A stretch of DNA of 50,719 nt from Flavobacterium sufflavum (GTDB taxonomy: Bacteria > Bacteroidota > Bacteroidia > Flavobacteriales > Flavobacteriaceae). This document shows positions 25,281-33,831 of this stretch, piece by piece. The stretch is taken from the NCBI RefSeq assembly GCF_004016525.1, contig NZ_SACJ01000017.1, positions 1-50,719 on the forward strand, written 5' to 3'. Both the position numbers and the translations under genes were made by a program. The notes under the pieces were generated by a model, which saw only the letters and a program-made list of their open reading frames with translations, was not told the origin of the DNA and did not search any database. Numbering within the stretch: the first letter of the stretch is position 1; each line of letters starts with the position of its first letter.

Positions 25281-26863
25281 TAAAATGGGGTTTCAATTCC
25301 TAGTTCAATACAAAATTCTGCAATAGTAGCATCGGTAGTTTTACTTTGTGCTGCCAGCTCCCGTAATTCGGCAGTTATGGCTTGTAAATCTATAGTATCT
25401 TCTTCTTCAAAAGTATCTACATAACGAGGAATGTTCAGGTTGTAATCGTTAGTTTCTATTTCACTTAAAGGAGCAAGGTGGCTGTATTTATTTTGTCCTT
25501 CGACAAGCTCAGGATGACTTACATATAATTTGTAGGTACTAATAATTTTGTCAATATCCTCGGTACGCAATACGTTTTGGGTTTTTACCTTTTCGTAATG
25601 CTGGCTGGCATCTATAAATAAAATATCGTTTGGGTTTTCTCTTTTTTTCTTCAAAACCAAAATACAAGTAGGTATAGAAGTTCCGTAAAAAATATTCGCT
25701 GGCAAACCTATTATGGCATCCAGGTAATTTTTTTCTTTTATCAAGTATTGACGTATGTGTCCTTCGGCAGCACCACGAAATAAAACACCGTGAGGTAACA
25801 CAATTGCCATAGTTCCATAATCGTCCAGCTGGTGTACCATGTGTTGTACAAAAGCAAAATCGGCTTTGCTGCTTGGGGCAAGTTTCCCATAAGCTGAGAA
25901 ACGTTCGTCAGTCATGTGCAAAGGACTCGCACTCCAGTTTGCCGAGAAAGGAGGGTTAGCAACAATGGCTTCAAAACGCATATCATAATGCTGTGGTCTC
26001 TCTAAAGTATCTTCGTTCTTAATATCAAAACGTTTGTAATGTACATCGTGCATAATCATATTCATACGACATAAGTTGTATGTAGTAGGATTCATTTCCT
26101 GCCCGTAAAAAGCACTCACGTTTTTTACTTCTTTGGCTACACGCAACAACAAAGAACCCGAGCCACAAGTAGGGTCATAAACGCTCTTCAATTGGTCTTT
26201 GCCCACCGTTACCAGTTGCGCCAAAATGCTACTGACTTGTTGTGGAGTGTAGAATTCACCTGCTTTTTTCCCTGCACCACTGGCAAACTGCCCAATTAAA
26301 TATTCGTAAGCATCGCCAAGCACATCGCTATCGGTATTTTCTAAGTCAAAATCAATTTCGTCCAGATGAACCAAAACCTTAACAATCAGTTCGTTTTTAT
26401 CAGATTCTGATTTTCCAAGTTTATGAGAAGTTAAATCCAGGTCAGAAAACAGATTTCCAAAATCTTCTTCGCTTTCAGAACCCATCGTACTTTGCTCAAT
26501 GTGCGTAAGTACTTTAGAAAGATCGCCTAAGATAAAATTGTTTTTTCCGCCTGCATTTCCTCTTCGTGCTAGTTCTGAAAATAACTCTGATGGTAATAAA
26601 AAGTAGCCTAATTTATCTAAGGCTAGTTGTTTAATTTCTTCTAATAAGGCAGCTTCTTCAGCATGCCCTTCGATTTCCTGAAAAGTCAATCCATCGGGCT
26701 GTAGAATGGTATTGGCATACAAATCCATTTTAGTACTCAGGTACTTATAGAAAATGAAACCTAATATGTAATCTCTAAAATCATCGGCATCCATTTTCCC
26801 ACGAAGGGTGTTGGCAATATTCCAAAGTTGTTGTTCTAATTTTTGTTTTTGTTCGGCTGCCAT
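25280..26863 (-). CDS. hsdM: Type I restriction-modification methyltransferase subunit
   Basis: 527 aa. The N-terminal helical HsdM domain is LEQQLWNIANTLRGKMD and beyond. AdoMet motif I is DPTCGSGSLLLRVA and motif IV is VANPPFSANW, as in N6-adenine methylases. It methylates the host's recognition sites. It is first in the R-M operon. Near the C-terminus the residues SHPELVEGQ (coded by 25495-25518) interrupt the otherwise conserved YKLYVS…NKYSHLAPL region. Their DNA equals the core of a dispersed palindromic repeat, so a repeat seems to have inserted in frame without breaking the gene. Confidence 0.95.
   Translation of the reverse strand: MAAEQKQKLEQQLWNIANTLRGKMDADDFRDYILGFIFYKYLSTKMDLYANTILQPDGLTFQEIEGHAEEAALLEEIKQLALDKLGYFLLPSELFSELARRGNAGGKNNFILGDLSKVLTHIEQSTMGSESEEDFGNLFSDLDLTSHKLGKSESDKNELIVKVLVHLDEIDFDLENTDSDVLGDAYEYLIGQFASGAGKKAGEFYTPQQVSSILAQLVTVGKDQLKSVYDPTCGSGSLLLRVAKEVKNVSAFYGQEMNPTTYNLCRMNMIMHDVHYKRFDIKNEDTLERPQHYDMRFEAIVANPPFSANWSASPLHMTDERFSAYGKLAPSSKADFAFVQHMVHQLDDYGTMAIVLPHGVLFRGAAEGHIRQYLIKEKNYLDAIIGLPANIFYGTSIPTCILVLKKKRENPNDILFIDASQHYEKVKTQNVLRTEDIDKIISTYKLYVSHPELVEGQNKYSHLAPLSEIETNDYNLNIPRYVDTFEEEDTIDLQAITAELRELAAQSKTTDATIAEFCIELGIETPF
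25497..25518. repeat. REP-type palindromic repeat core inserted inside hsdM
   Basis: CCTTCGACAAGCTCAGGATG on the plus strand; the minus-strand core CTGAGCTTGTCGAAGG is also present at 48297-48312 in an intergenic repeat. In hsdM it codes for HPELVEG, a peptide also known from repeats inserted into other bacterial genes. Confidence 0.65.
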
Positions 26864-27168
26864 TAAGCGAGTATTGAATTATAATAGATAATAATAAGTG
26901 CTAAAATTATCGAAAAAAATATAATTTCTAATAGACTTAGGTATAATAAAGTAAAAAAAAGTTTACTTTTTGTTTTCCTTTATTATCTTTTAATAGTTTT
27001 TAAGTTGTATTGCAGTAAGCAAGAGGGTTTTAGTTTTTTAAATTCAACTTCTATTTGAAATTATCTCCAATTTTCTTTTAAAGAATATATTTTGTAAATT
27101 ATTGTTTGTTAAATTTAAATTCAATAGATAATCTAATTTATAGTTATTAACTTTTTAAAGAGAAAATT
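26864..27168. other. AT-rich intergenic region between divergent hsdM and the 120-aa gene
   Basis: 305 bp with no coding signal. It must hold the hsdM promoter (minus) and that of the 120-aa gene (plus). I do not see a convincing TTG / TAnnTTTG pair on either strand, so I place no promoter. Confidence 0.4.
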
Positions 27169-27531
27169 ATGTTAGAAAACCCGGAAAAAAGTAAAATTGA
27201 ATTTAATGAGAATTACGAGCAACTTTTAATACAATCATCATATTACAGAGTACTAGCTAACCATATTAAAGGATCATATCCTTTAGTGTACCAGGGTTTG
27301 TGTTTATATTCTCTTTTAGAACAATACGTAGAGCCTAAGATAGTTGAAATTCTAAAATTAGAAATTGAATACAGAAAGCAAAATTATCCTCTTTCCGGTT
27401 GCACAGAACTAGCCTATAAAGACATTTATGATTTAATTAATGATGAACTTGAGGAATATGAGAAAGAAGAATATTTAAAACAATTTGATTTAGATCTAAA
27501 TCCTATTATTGATACTGAGTTTTTAGTTTAA
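27169..27531 (+). CDS. Hypothetical protein, 120 aa
   Basis: An acidic, probably helical soluble protein: IEFNENYEQLLIQSSYYRVL, then GSYPLVYQGLCLYSLLEQYV and a very acidic end (INDELEEYEKEEYLKQFDLD). No family recognised. An AGAGAAAATT purine stretch precedes the ATG. It stands alone on the plus strand between the R-M operon and the mobilization genes, and is closed by a 36-bp perfect palindrome. It is the only plus-strand gene in the island. It could be a regulator or anti-restriction-type acidic protein, but nothing proves this. Confidence 0.6.
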   Translation: MLENPEKSKIEFNENYEQLLIQSSYYRVLANHIKGSYPLVYQGLCLYSLLEQYVEPKIVEILKLEIEYRKQNYPLSGCTELAYKDIYDLINDELEEYEKEEYLKQFDLDLNPIIDTEFLV

Positions 27532-27533
27532 AT

Positions 27534-27569
27534 TCTACAATTATAATTTTATAAAATTATAATTGTAGA
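27534..27569 (+). terminator. 36-bp perfect palindrome, probable terminator of the 120-aa gene
   Basis: The arm TCTACAATTATAATTTTA is followed by its exact reverse complement, with no unpaired loop. It starts 3 bp after the stop codon. The AT-rich stem and lack of a T-run make it atypical, so it may also be a recombination or replication site. Confidence 0.5.
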
Positions 27570-27634
27570 GAAATATATAGATAGAGAAATATATAATTAG
27601 ATAGATATATACTTATAAAAGTATAAAATGAAAC

Positions 27635-27791
27635 AAGTATACTTGTAAACTTTAATTAATACAAACATTAATACAAACATTAATACAAACATTAATACAA
27701 ACATTAATACAAACATTAATACAAACATTAATACAAACATTAATACAAACATTAATACATTAAAAGAATAAAAGAAAGAAGTATACTTGTA
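27635..27791. repeat. Iteron-like array: 8.7 copies of a 12-bp repeat, flanked by 13-bp repeats
   Basis: TTAATACAAACA repeats eight times without error from 27656 to 27751, plus a partial copy to 27759. The array is bracketed by AAGTATACTTGTA at 27635-27647 and 27779-27791, each containing the palindrome AAGTATACTT. It lies between converging genes next to the relaxase. Directly repeated units of this kind are typical of replication-initiator or partition binding sites. Confidence 0.8.
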
Positions 27792-27799
27792 TCCTCTTA

Positions 27800-29092
27800 T
27801 TATCTTAACTTTTTTCTTTTCTTCTTATTGTTAATTTGTTGATCATCGAATGAGTTATGAGTGTCCGTAAGGATTGCATTTAAAGTTTCAAAAAAAGAAC
27901 TTATAATGCTGTTATTAGGCTGTGATTCAGGAATAAATATTTTCTGTTCACTCACATTTTTGGGAATATTCTCTTTGTAATAAGTTGGGGTCTTATAACG
28001 TTTTTCATCATCTTCCAATAAATTCAATAATCCTTTAGTTTTAAGCTTAATTTCAGTAGCTGAATAGGTATATTTAGTATGAATATCTTTAAATAAAAGT
28101 CCATGAATACTACCAATATCTTCTCCTGTTTGAGTTCTTTTAGTAATTAATTCAATCCCTTTTTTCTTAAAATTTATTTTTAAATCACTTAATTTTATTG
28201 ATGATTGGTTATCCAAAATAGGGTTTAAAACAGCATAAATTTTACCCATAATTCCGTTTTTTAATTGCTCTTTACCCTTTGAATTCAACATTAACTGAGC
28301 TTGAATAGATTCATGGTTGAAATTAAAATCCAGAGTTTTTCCTTCAATACCTTTTGATTTTTTAAAAGGAATAGCTTCATTTAGATATTCTAACGGGTAT
28401 AGATCGAAATAATGTCCTTTTGGATTATTGTCCTTATCAAAAGATACAAATCGTTTTACCTGATAGCTTTCTAATAATTTGTCAAACTCATTTTCTGATG
28501 TTGGTTTAGAATCTAAAACTTTATACAATACCTCATTCAAGATACCTGTTAAACTGTGCTTACCATGCTCTAAATGTTCGTAAATAGCTTTATGAATATC
28601 ATTTTCTCCGAGTATTCCTCTTTTACAAACTGCTTTAGTGATATTGTATTTCTCTTCAAGCTTTCTCGTTAAGGCTTGGCTTTTAAAATAAATATGTGAG
28701 TCATTGATTTTCTTGCCTTCAGAATTAATCATTGAACTTACAATATGAATATGGGGATGCTCTCTATCAAAGTGTCTGTAAAAAGCGTATGGTTGGTCTT
28801 CAAAACCCATTTGAGCCATGTAATCATTTCCTATTTCGAGAATTTTTTCATTATCAAGTAAATCATCTTTGTAAAAATTTAAACTTATGTGGATATTGGG
28901 TTTTGTTACCCTTTTGTTTTTACTGTTGTAATCCTGTATAGTAGAAACAATAGATTCAAAATTCGGTGTGATTATATTTTTTGTTCCAATTAACTCAGCA
29001 TCTTTTTCTCTCGTTTTAGAATTTATAGTTTTGTCATGGTTGTATTTGACCATTCCGGCAGTATAACTTCCTGTGCTTATTTTTGCTATCAT
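27800..29092 (-). CDS. Relaxase / mobilization protein (MobB-like, PF03432 type)
   Basis: 430 aa. The N-terminus carries a candidate catalytic Tyr (ISTGSYTAGMVKYNHDK, Tyr10 or Tyr17) and the three-His metal motif in HFDREHPHIHIV (His107, 112, 114, 116). These define the MOBP-like/VirD2-like relaxases that nick oriT and pilot the strand during transfer. The C-terminal half (KGKEQLKNGIMGKI onward) is element-specific and lysine-rich. It overlaps the MobC-like gene by 4 bp. With no type IV secretion genes nearby, the element would depend on a helper for conjugation. Confidence 0.9.
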   Translation of the reverse strand: MIAKISTGSYTAGMVKYNHDKTINSKTREKDAELIGTKNIITPNFESIVSTIQDYNSKNKRVTKPNIHISLNFYKDDLLDNEKILEIGNDYMAQMGFEDQPYAFYRHFDREHPHIHIVSSMINSEGKKINDSHIYFKSQALTRKLEEKYNITKAVCKRGILGENDIHKAIYEHLEHGKHSLTGILNEVLYKVLDSKPTSENEFDKLLESYQVKRFVSFDKDNNPKGHYFDLYPLEYLNEAIPFKKSKGIEGKTLDFNFNHESIQAQLMLNSKGKEQLKNGIMGKIYAVLNPILDNQSSIKLSDLKINFKKKGIELITKRTQTGEDIGSIHGLLFKDIHTKYTYSATEIKLKTKGLLNLLEDDEKRYKTPTYYKENIPKNVSEQKIFIPESQPNNSIISSFFETLNAILTDTHNSFDDQQINNKKKRKKLR

Positions 29093-29472
29093 CCTCTGGT
29101 TGTTTTTTCAATTTGTTCATAAATGATCTTGATATTATTTAGAGTTGTTTTTAAAGCTAAAATTTCTTCTTTACTAAAAGAATCCAATTTCTTTTGATTA
29201 AAATGTTTGATTAATTGATTGAAGTTGTTTCCGATTCTCCTGGTTTGTTCAATCAAAATATTTTTTTGAATTCGACTATCAGAGTCCAGACTTATAATTT
29301 GGTATTTTTTATTTATTACAATATCTCTAATCATATCATTACAACTTTGGTATTCTCCTTCGGATAAAAGAGTCATTAAAATTTTATTTTCTGATTCTGT
29401 AAACCAAATTGTTTTTCCAATTTTTCGTTTATTCTCTGTTTTGGGTCTTCCTCCTTTATTATAATTTTCCAT
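29089..29472 (-). CDS. MobC-like relaxosome accessory protein
   Basis: 127 aa. A ribbon-helix-helix-like N-terminus (GGRPKTENKRKIGKTIWFTE) is followed by the MobC signature RRIGNNFNQLIKHFNQ and a helical tail. These proteins bind near oriT and help the relaxase open the strand. It is directly upstream of and overlapping the relaxase gene; the presumed oriT lies just upstream of its start. Confidence 0.85.
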   Translation of the reverse strand: MENYNKGGRPKTENKRKIGKTIWFTESENKILMTLLSEGEYQSCNDMIRDIVINKKYQIISLDSDSRIQKNILIEQTRRIGNNFNQLIKHFNQKKLDSFSKEEILALKTTLNNIKIIYEQIEKTTRG

Positions 29473-29494
29473 GAATTAAGATTTTAGTTTTAAG

Positions 29495-29599
29495 AAATAC
29501 GACTTCGGAGTATTTCATTCCCGCTAGGGCAAGGAGGTTTTGTGAATGAGAAGCTAAAACGGAGTTTTTGAGTTTCGAGATTCGCAAATCACACCTTGC
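29495..29599. other. Candidate oriT region
   Basis: Upstream of mobC are a hairpin AAATAC-(9 nt)-GTATTT (29495-29515), TAGGGCAAGG (29525-29534) and an inverted GCAAGG/CCTTGC pair (29529-29534 and 29594-29599). Relaxase genes of Bacteroidota elements usually have oriT directly upstream, with inverted repeats beside the nick. The location and structure fit, but the nick site is not determined. Confidence 0.45.
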
Positions 29600-29623
29600 T
29601 CTTTCATACAGTGATTCAATTGT

Positions 29624-29752
29624 TTATTTATTTTTCATAAACCAATCATTTAAATCTTTGAAACCGTTTAAGATATTTCTGTTATCTGTGGAGTTAGGGA
29701 ATTGGTCAAAAATATTAGCTTTTATATAAGCTTCGTGTGTGATATTTTTCAT
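29624..29752 (-). CDS. Small hypothetical protein, 42 aa
   Basis: MKNITHEAYIKANIFDQFPN, then STDNRNILNGFKDLNDWFMKNK. It begins 3 bp after the primase stop on the same strand, so it is probably translated from the same transcript. No family recognised; hydrophilic, with aromatic residues near the end. Confidence 0.45.
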   Translation of the reverse strand: MKNITHEAYIKANIFDQFPNSTDNRNILNGFKDLNDWFMKNK

Positions 29753-29755
29753 AAA

Positions 29756-30802
29756 TTATAATTTATCTAGTATTGTATTTCCGTAATAATCTCTCAAGTC
29801 AAACACATCTATAAGAATTTTTAAATTCTTATTTTGCTGATATAATTTGTGTATTAATTTATGCTCGTTTGAAATTATTTTTTTTGGAATGTATTTAATG
29901 TTTTCAATAAAATAATCAGCAATGTCGTATCCATTAGTTCTATTAACAGAAGAGCCTTTGTCTTCAAGTAAGTTTGAAATTTCAATATCAAATCCCTTAT
30001 TTTTGAAATAAATACATTTTGATTTCCAAATACTATATGGACTACCATTAAGTCCATTGATACCTAAATCAGGATATAAAATTATTTTTCGATTTTTTAG
30101 GGCATACATTTTACTATCATTTAAGCCATTTAAACTACCTGCTGCTAACCAAATATATTTCTTAAATAATAAGCTCATAATACAAGCCGTTTTTTCCGAT
30201 TCGACAATAGCAATTATATTTTTACAATTACTGATTAAATGCTCTCCAAAAAAACATTGATGGAGATTGAAACTATTTATTTCATTCGACTTTATTTTTA
30301 TTGAATGAATCCAATTGATGTACTTTGTTCTTTTACCTGATCTATTGTAAATAATCACTTTTCCACCTCTAATAAAATTATTTGAATCTATCTGCCAAAA
30401 TACAGTACCATGATTCCAAAAATTAGCAGTTCCAATCTTATAATCGTTAACTATCTTTTCTACCTCTTGAGCATCAAATAGTGATAATAGAAACGTTATG
30501 AAATTATTTTTTGAAAAGGATTTAAATGTTGATATTAAATCCTTTTCATTGTGATATGAAATTTGTTCTTGTTTTACTGATTTAGCTTCGTTGGTAACAT
30601 GATACTTATATTCGATGTTATTATCCATAAAATAAGATTTGGGAGTATAGTGATAGCCACAATTTATTTCTCTGTCACATCTTCCAACTATTAGAGAAAC
30701 ATATTCGCTTGATTCTACATCAATATAGAGCACCATTGTTTTTTTATTACAGTTTGGACATGGGTGTTTTGTTGATTTTTTATGTAATGAATATTTATGC
30801 AT
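29756..30802 (-). CDS. Primase-like protein with zinc finger and Toprim-type domain (DUF6371-like)
   Basis: 348 aa. The N-terminal Cys cluster CPNCNKK…CDREINCGYHY resembles the zinc ribbon of DNA primases. A Toprim-like fold follows with VESEKTACIMSLLF (Glu) and ILYPDLGINGLNG (Asp). Genes of this type lie next to DUF3987 proteins in Bacteroidota mobile elements and are thought to help the element replicate. The DUF number is from memory. The 225-bp upstream gap contains repeated CACTTTCTT motifs. Confidence 0.72.
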   Translation of the reverse strand: MHKYSLHKKSTKHPCPNCNKKTMVLYIDVESSEYVSLIVGRCDREINCGYHYTPKSYFMDNNIEYKYHVTNEAKSVKQEQISYHNEKDLISTFKSFSKNNFITFLLSLFDAQEVEKIVNDYKIGTANFWNHGTVFWQIDSNNFIRGGKVIIYNRSGKRTKYINWIHSIKIKSNEINSFNLHQCFFGEHLISNCKNIIAIVESEKTACIMSLLFKKYIWLAAGSLNGLNDSKMYALKNRKIILYPDLGINGLNGSPYSIWKSKCIYFKNKGFDIEISNLLEDKGSSVNRTNGYDIADYFIENIKYIPKKIISNEHKLIHKLYQQNKNLKILIDVFDLRDYYGNTILDKL

Positions 30803-30809
30803 AATTTAC

Positions 30810-31025
30810 TATGGTTTCACTTTCTTCACTTTCTTCACTTTCATGTAGTAGTAAGGGTTTAGGGTGTGTTTTTTACTTCGCTTTGGCTTCATTTTGATTT
30901 CACTTTGAATATTATTAGTGAATTCTATATTTCACTTTCTTCACTAATTTTTCACAAATATTCATTTTCAATATGTTGTAATTCAGTTTTTTAAGTGTTA
31001 AAGTGAAGGAAGTGAAGAAAATGAA
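30810..31025. repeat. CACTTTCTT/AAGTGAAG repeats upstream of the primase-like gene
   Basis: The plus strand has TTCACTTTCTTCACTTTC around 30813-30832, another TTTCACTTTCTTCACT near 30931-30946, and the inverse AAGTGAAGGAAGTGAAG at ~31001-31017. Both orientations of the ~9-bp unit flank the promoter region, which suits binding of a replication or regulatory protein. Confidence 0.5.
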
Positions 31026-31027
31026 GT

Positions 31028-32458
31028 CTATACTATTTTTTCATAACTTCCGTGTGCAAGCCTTTTGAATAATTTGAGGTCTTTTAAGTAGGTTTTAAAT
31101 TGTCTATCAGACACTCTAGGTTTACCTTCAATTAATTTACAAGCTATTTTTATCCCTTCAGCAGTTGTAAAAGTTTTGGGGAGTTCGTTTAAAATATTTT
31201 TTTGAAGTTCTGTAAGAGTTTCAAAATAATTTTTTTTTAGAATCTCAGTTCTAACTTTGATGGCGTTATTTAAGAAATAGTCAAATAGCTTAATAGCCCC
31301 CTTTATTGAATAGATCTCTATTTTATTTTTTGATTTACACTCTACGATTGAATGTATTAAATGAAGAATTAAAGTAAAACGCAATACATATTGTTGTAAT
31401 TTGATTTCTATGCTCCGTTCATAATCAAAGAAAAACTTGTAGGGTCTATTGTTTTGCCATCGGAATAAATATTCTTTTGCTTCAGGTTCAATCTCTATCA
31501 CAGTTGATACATTTGGATCTTCATCTCCTATTTCAATTAAATTGTGGATTAATGCATTGTAATTATTGAAAAGTACTTTGTTTATCGATTCAATATTCCA
31601 TTGTAATATTTTTTCTTCATTTGGATAAACAAAAAGCAATCGATCCATAAAACCATTAGTTGATCTTCCATCTTTTCCAAAATCCTTTAAGACGGAAATT
31701 TGGGTACTTCCCACAACACTTAAACAAGGATCGTCAAGCCTTAGACTTTTCACCGAAGTCCGATCAGTTGAAATTTCAGTTCCACTCCAAAAACTCAAAT
31801 AATTTTCTTCTTCATTAGAACTATTATAGCGGTTAAAATTCTTTAACCAACCTTTTAATTCATCTACATATATACACATTCCTCTCTTGTTATAAGTGTG
31901 ATTTAGAATTAGTGCCTCAGGTGTAAAATCGCTTAATAAATATTTTTTTAGTATCGGTTTTTTTTCTTTGAATTTATTTTCAGTATTATCCGGGTTATTT
32001 CTTTCGTATTCAGCTAATTGCTTTTCGTATTCAATATAAAGTTGACTTTCTTTAATTTGAATTGGTTTAAAACAAAATTTTAAGGATTGTGTTTTTGCAT
32101 CTCCTGGTTGCCCAACAATTACCATAAATAGGTTTACTTTCTCTTCCCAGTCGTCTTTCACTTTAATTTTATGTGATTTACCAATTGAAGTCGAAGCAGC
32201 CGAAAGGATACCTGCTCCAAGATAATCTATGGGGAATAAATTTTTGTTGTGAACCTCAATAATTATCTCTTGTATGGCTTTTGGATAAATTTCTATTGGG
32301 AATAAGTTTCCGTGAGTTTCTTTATGTTTCAAAAAATCAATTTCTAGATCAATGATATCAATTTGCCCTTCTTTTTCTATATCTTTGTTTTGCGAATCAA
32401 AGATTTTACCCTTTTTACTTTCCTTAGTAAGAAGGGTATTGTTTTTTAGATCAATCAT
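31028..32458 (-). CDS. DUF3987-family protein (helicase/primase-associated ATPase)
   Basis: 476 aa. It has a P-loop-like FMVIVGQPGDAKTQSLKF (~109-126), a Walker-B-like MCIYVDELKGWLKNF, and DPCLSVVGSTQISVLKDFG, all seen in DUF3987/YfjI proteins. They are carried by integrative elements and plasmids and probably act in their replication. The first ~45 residues are charged and variable. It is followed by the primase-like gene and preceded by the HTH gene on the same strand. Confidence 0.8.
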   Translation of the reverse strand: MIDLKNNTLLTKESKKGKIFDSQNKDIEKEGQIDIIDLEIDFLKHKETHGNLFPIEIYPKAIQEIIIEVHNKNLFPIDYLGAGILSAASTSIGKSHKIKVKDDWEEKVNLFMVIVGQPGDAKTQSLKFCFKPIQIKESQLYIEYEKQLAEYERNNPDNTENKFKEKKPILKKYLLSDFTPEALILNHTYNKRGMCIYVDELKGWLKNFNRYNSSNEEENYLSFWSGTEISTDRTSVKSLRLDDPCLSVVGSTQISVLKDFGKDGRSTNGFMDRLLFVYPNEEKILQWNIESINKVLFNNYNALIHNLIEIGDEDPNVSTVIEIEPEAKEYLFRWQNNRPYKFFFDYERSIEIKLQQYVLRFTLILHLIHSIVECKSKNKIEIYSIKGAIKLFDYFLNNAIKVRTEILKKNYFETLTELQKNILNELPKTFTTAEGIKIACKLIEGKPRVSDRQFKTYLKDLKLFKRLAHGSYEKIV

Positions 32459-32468
32459 AACTCAAATA

Positions 32469-32753
32469 TTATTTTTTTGAGTTTACATAATTTGCTGCCT
32501 CTTTTTCAATTTGAGAAATCGATTTTGATTTGTTTTGAAGTAACCATTCGTCAATCTCTGTTTTGGTAAAAAACAGAGTACGATTATTAGGTTTAGAGTA
32601 GGGGATTATATTATTATGTACAAGTTTGTATACATAACTTTTTGAAAACCCCGTGTAGTTCACAACATCATCAACAGTGAAGATTTGTTTGTTAGTTCCA
32701 ATTATAAGTTTTTCTAATTGGGTCAATTTTTGAAGAATTACATTGCTTTCCAT
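32469..32753 (-). CDS. Excisionase-like helix-turn-helix protein
   Basis: 94 aa. A MerR/excisionase-type domain reads FTVDDVVNYTGFSKSYVYKL, then VHNNIIPYSKPNNRTLFFTK and TEIDEWLL. Such proteins act as recombination directionality factors or as activators of element genes. It is 10 bp upstream of the DUF3987 gene and shares its strand with the integrase, consistent with an int-xis-rep module. Confidence 0.85.
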   Translation of the reverse strand: MESNVILQKLTQLEKLIIGTNKQIFTVDDVVNYTGFSKSYVYKLVHNNIIPYSKPNNRTLFFTKTEIDEWLLQNKSKSISQIEKEAANYVNSKK

Positions 32754-32840
32754 AAGTGATATGTTTTATCGTTATGGGAGCAAATGTCAATAAAGGATAA
32801 TACAAAAAGTTAAGGAGGTTAAGAACCTTAATCTTTATTT

Positions 32841-33827
32841 TTATATTTTTTCGAAAATTGATCTAATTAATTCAATATCTTTTTGTTTTATGATATTATT
32901 AGAACCTGCAGTGTACATTGAACCAGCTTTTATTTTTCCATTTTTATTTCTGATGTTTCCAGAACGCTGAATAAATGTTAGCGGTATTTTAGTTTTTAAA
33001 AATTGATCTATACACTCAATAAAATATCTAAACTGGATATTGTCCATCTCAAGGTGCATAATTGAATTATGAGTTTTCCAATCGTGTTTCAAAACCTCTA
33101 TGAATTGTTTCAATGAAGTTTTTTCTTGGTCAATTAACATGTTTTTTTCTAATCCCCAATAGAGCTTTTTTAAAATTTCATTATCTATATCTATTAAGTA
33201 ATTTTCATTTTGAATATTAGTTTTTGATAAAGAATCTATTTTTTCTTGAATTGAATCTAGCAACCACTGAACATGTCCTATTTCATTTTCTAATCCATTT
33301 GAAATAAGTATTAAAAAGTAATATTTTTCATCTACATCACCGTTTAATATCTCGTCCACATATTCATCTATTAAAACTCTCAAAATAAATATTGATTGTA
33401 AAATATCTGTTAAGGTTCTTTCTGATAAAACCAGTAATTTAGTTATAAGTGTTTCTTTTGGATATTCTTTTGTGTTTAAAAAATAATCAATTAATGATTT
33501 GAGATTGTCTTTATGATGAAAAGTAATCCAATCTTCTTTAACAGGTACAAAATCATTTGTATTACCATTTTTTTGAAGAGAAATATATTCGCTTGCATTT
33601 AAAATAATTTCACTTTTTTCAAAGAATAATTCAAGTGTATTTATTGAAATATTTTTTAAATTGTTATTTTCTAGGATGTTATTTAGAAAAAAGAAATATT
33701 GATACTGATTTAGTTTTTTAATTTTTTTCTTTATAAATAGATTCTCATCTTTTGAATTTGAATTACTATTAATGTAATCTAAAGTTTTGTAATGCTTGTT
33801 TTTAATTTTGAAATACGAATGTAACAT
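32841..33827 (-). CDS. Hypothetical mobile-element protein, 328 aa
   Basis: A helical, soluble, lysine-rich protein. Notable parts are LLVLSERTLTDILQSIFILR, EIGHVQWLLDSIQEKIDSLS and a conserved-looking C-terminus RSGNIRNKNGKIKAGSMYTAG. It lies 4 bp downstream of the integrase stop, so the two are co-transcribed. Proteins in this position occur in many Bacteroidota integrative elements, but I cannot name the function. It could be an integrase accessory or element-maintenance factor. Confidence 0.6.
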   Translation of the reverse strand: MLHSYFKIKNKHYKTLDYINSNSNSKDENLFIKKKIKKLNQYQYFFFLNNILENNNLKNISINTLELFFEKSEIILNASEYISLQKNGNTNDFVPVKEDWITFHHKDNLKSLIDYFLNTKEYPKETLITKLLVLSERTLTDILQSIFILRVLIDEYVDEILNGDVDEKYYFLILISNGLENEIGHVQWLLDSIQEKIDSLSKTNIQNENYLIDIDNEILKKLYWGLEKNMLIDQEKTSLKQFIEVLKHDWKTHNSIMHLEMDNIQFRYFIECIDQFLKTKIPLTFIQRSGNIRNKNGKIKAGSMYTAGSNNIIKQKDIELIRSIFEKI

Positions 33828-33831
33828 ATTG

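Noticed and set aside
27656..27759. CRISPR array
   Set aside because: The repeat unit is 12 bp and copies are directly joined, with no unique spacers; no cas genes are present.
29875..30057. Second minus-strand frame inside the primase-like gene
   Set aside because: It overlaps the real gene in another frame and has no family likeness.
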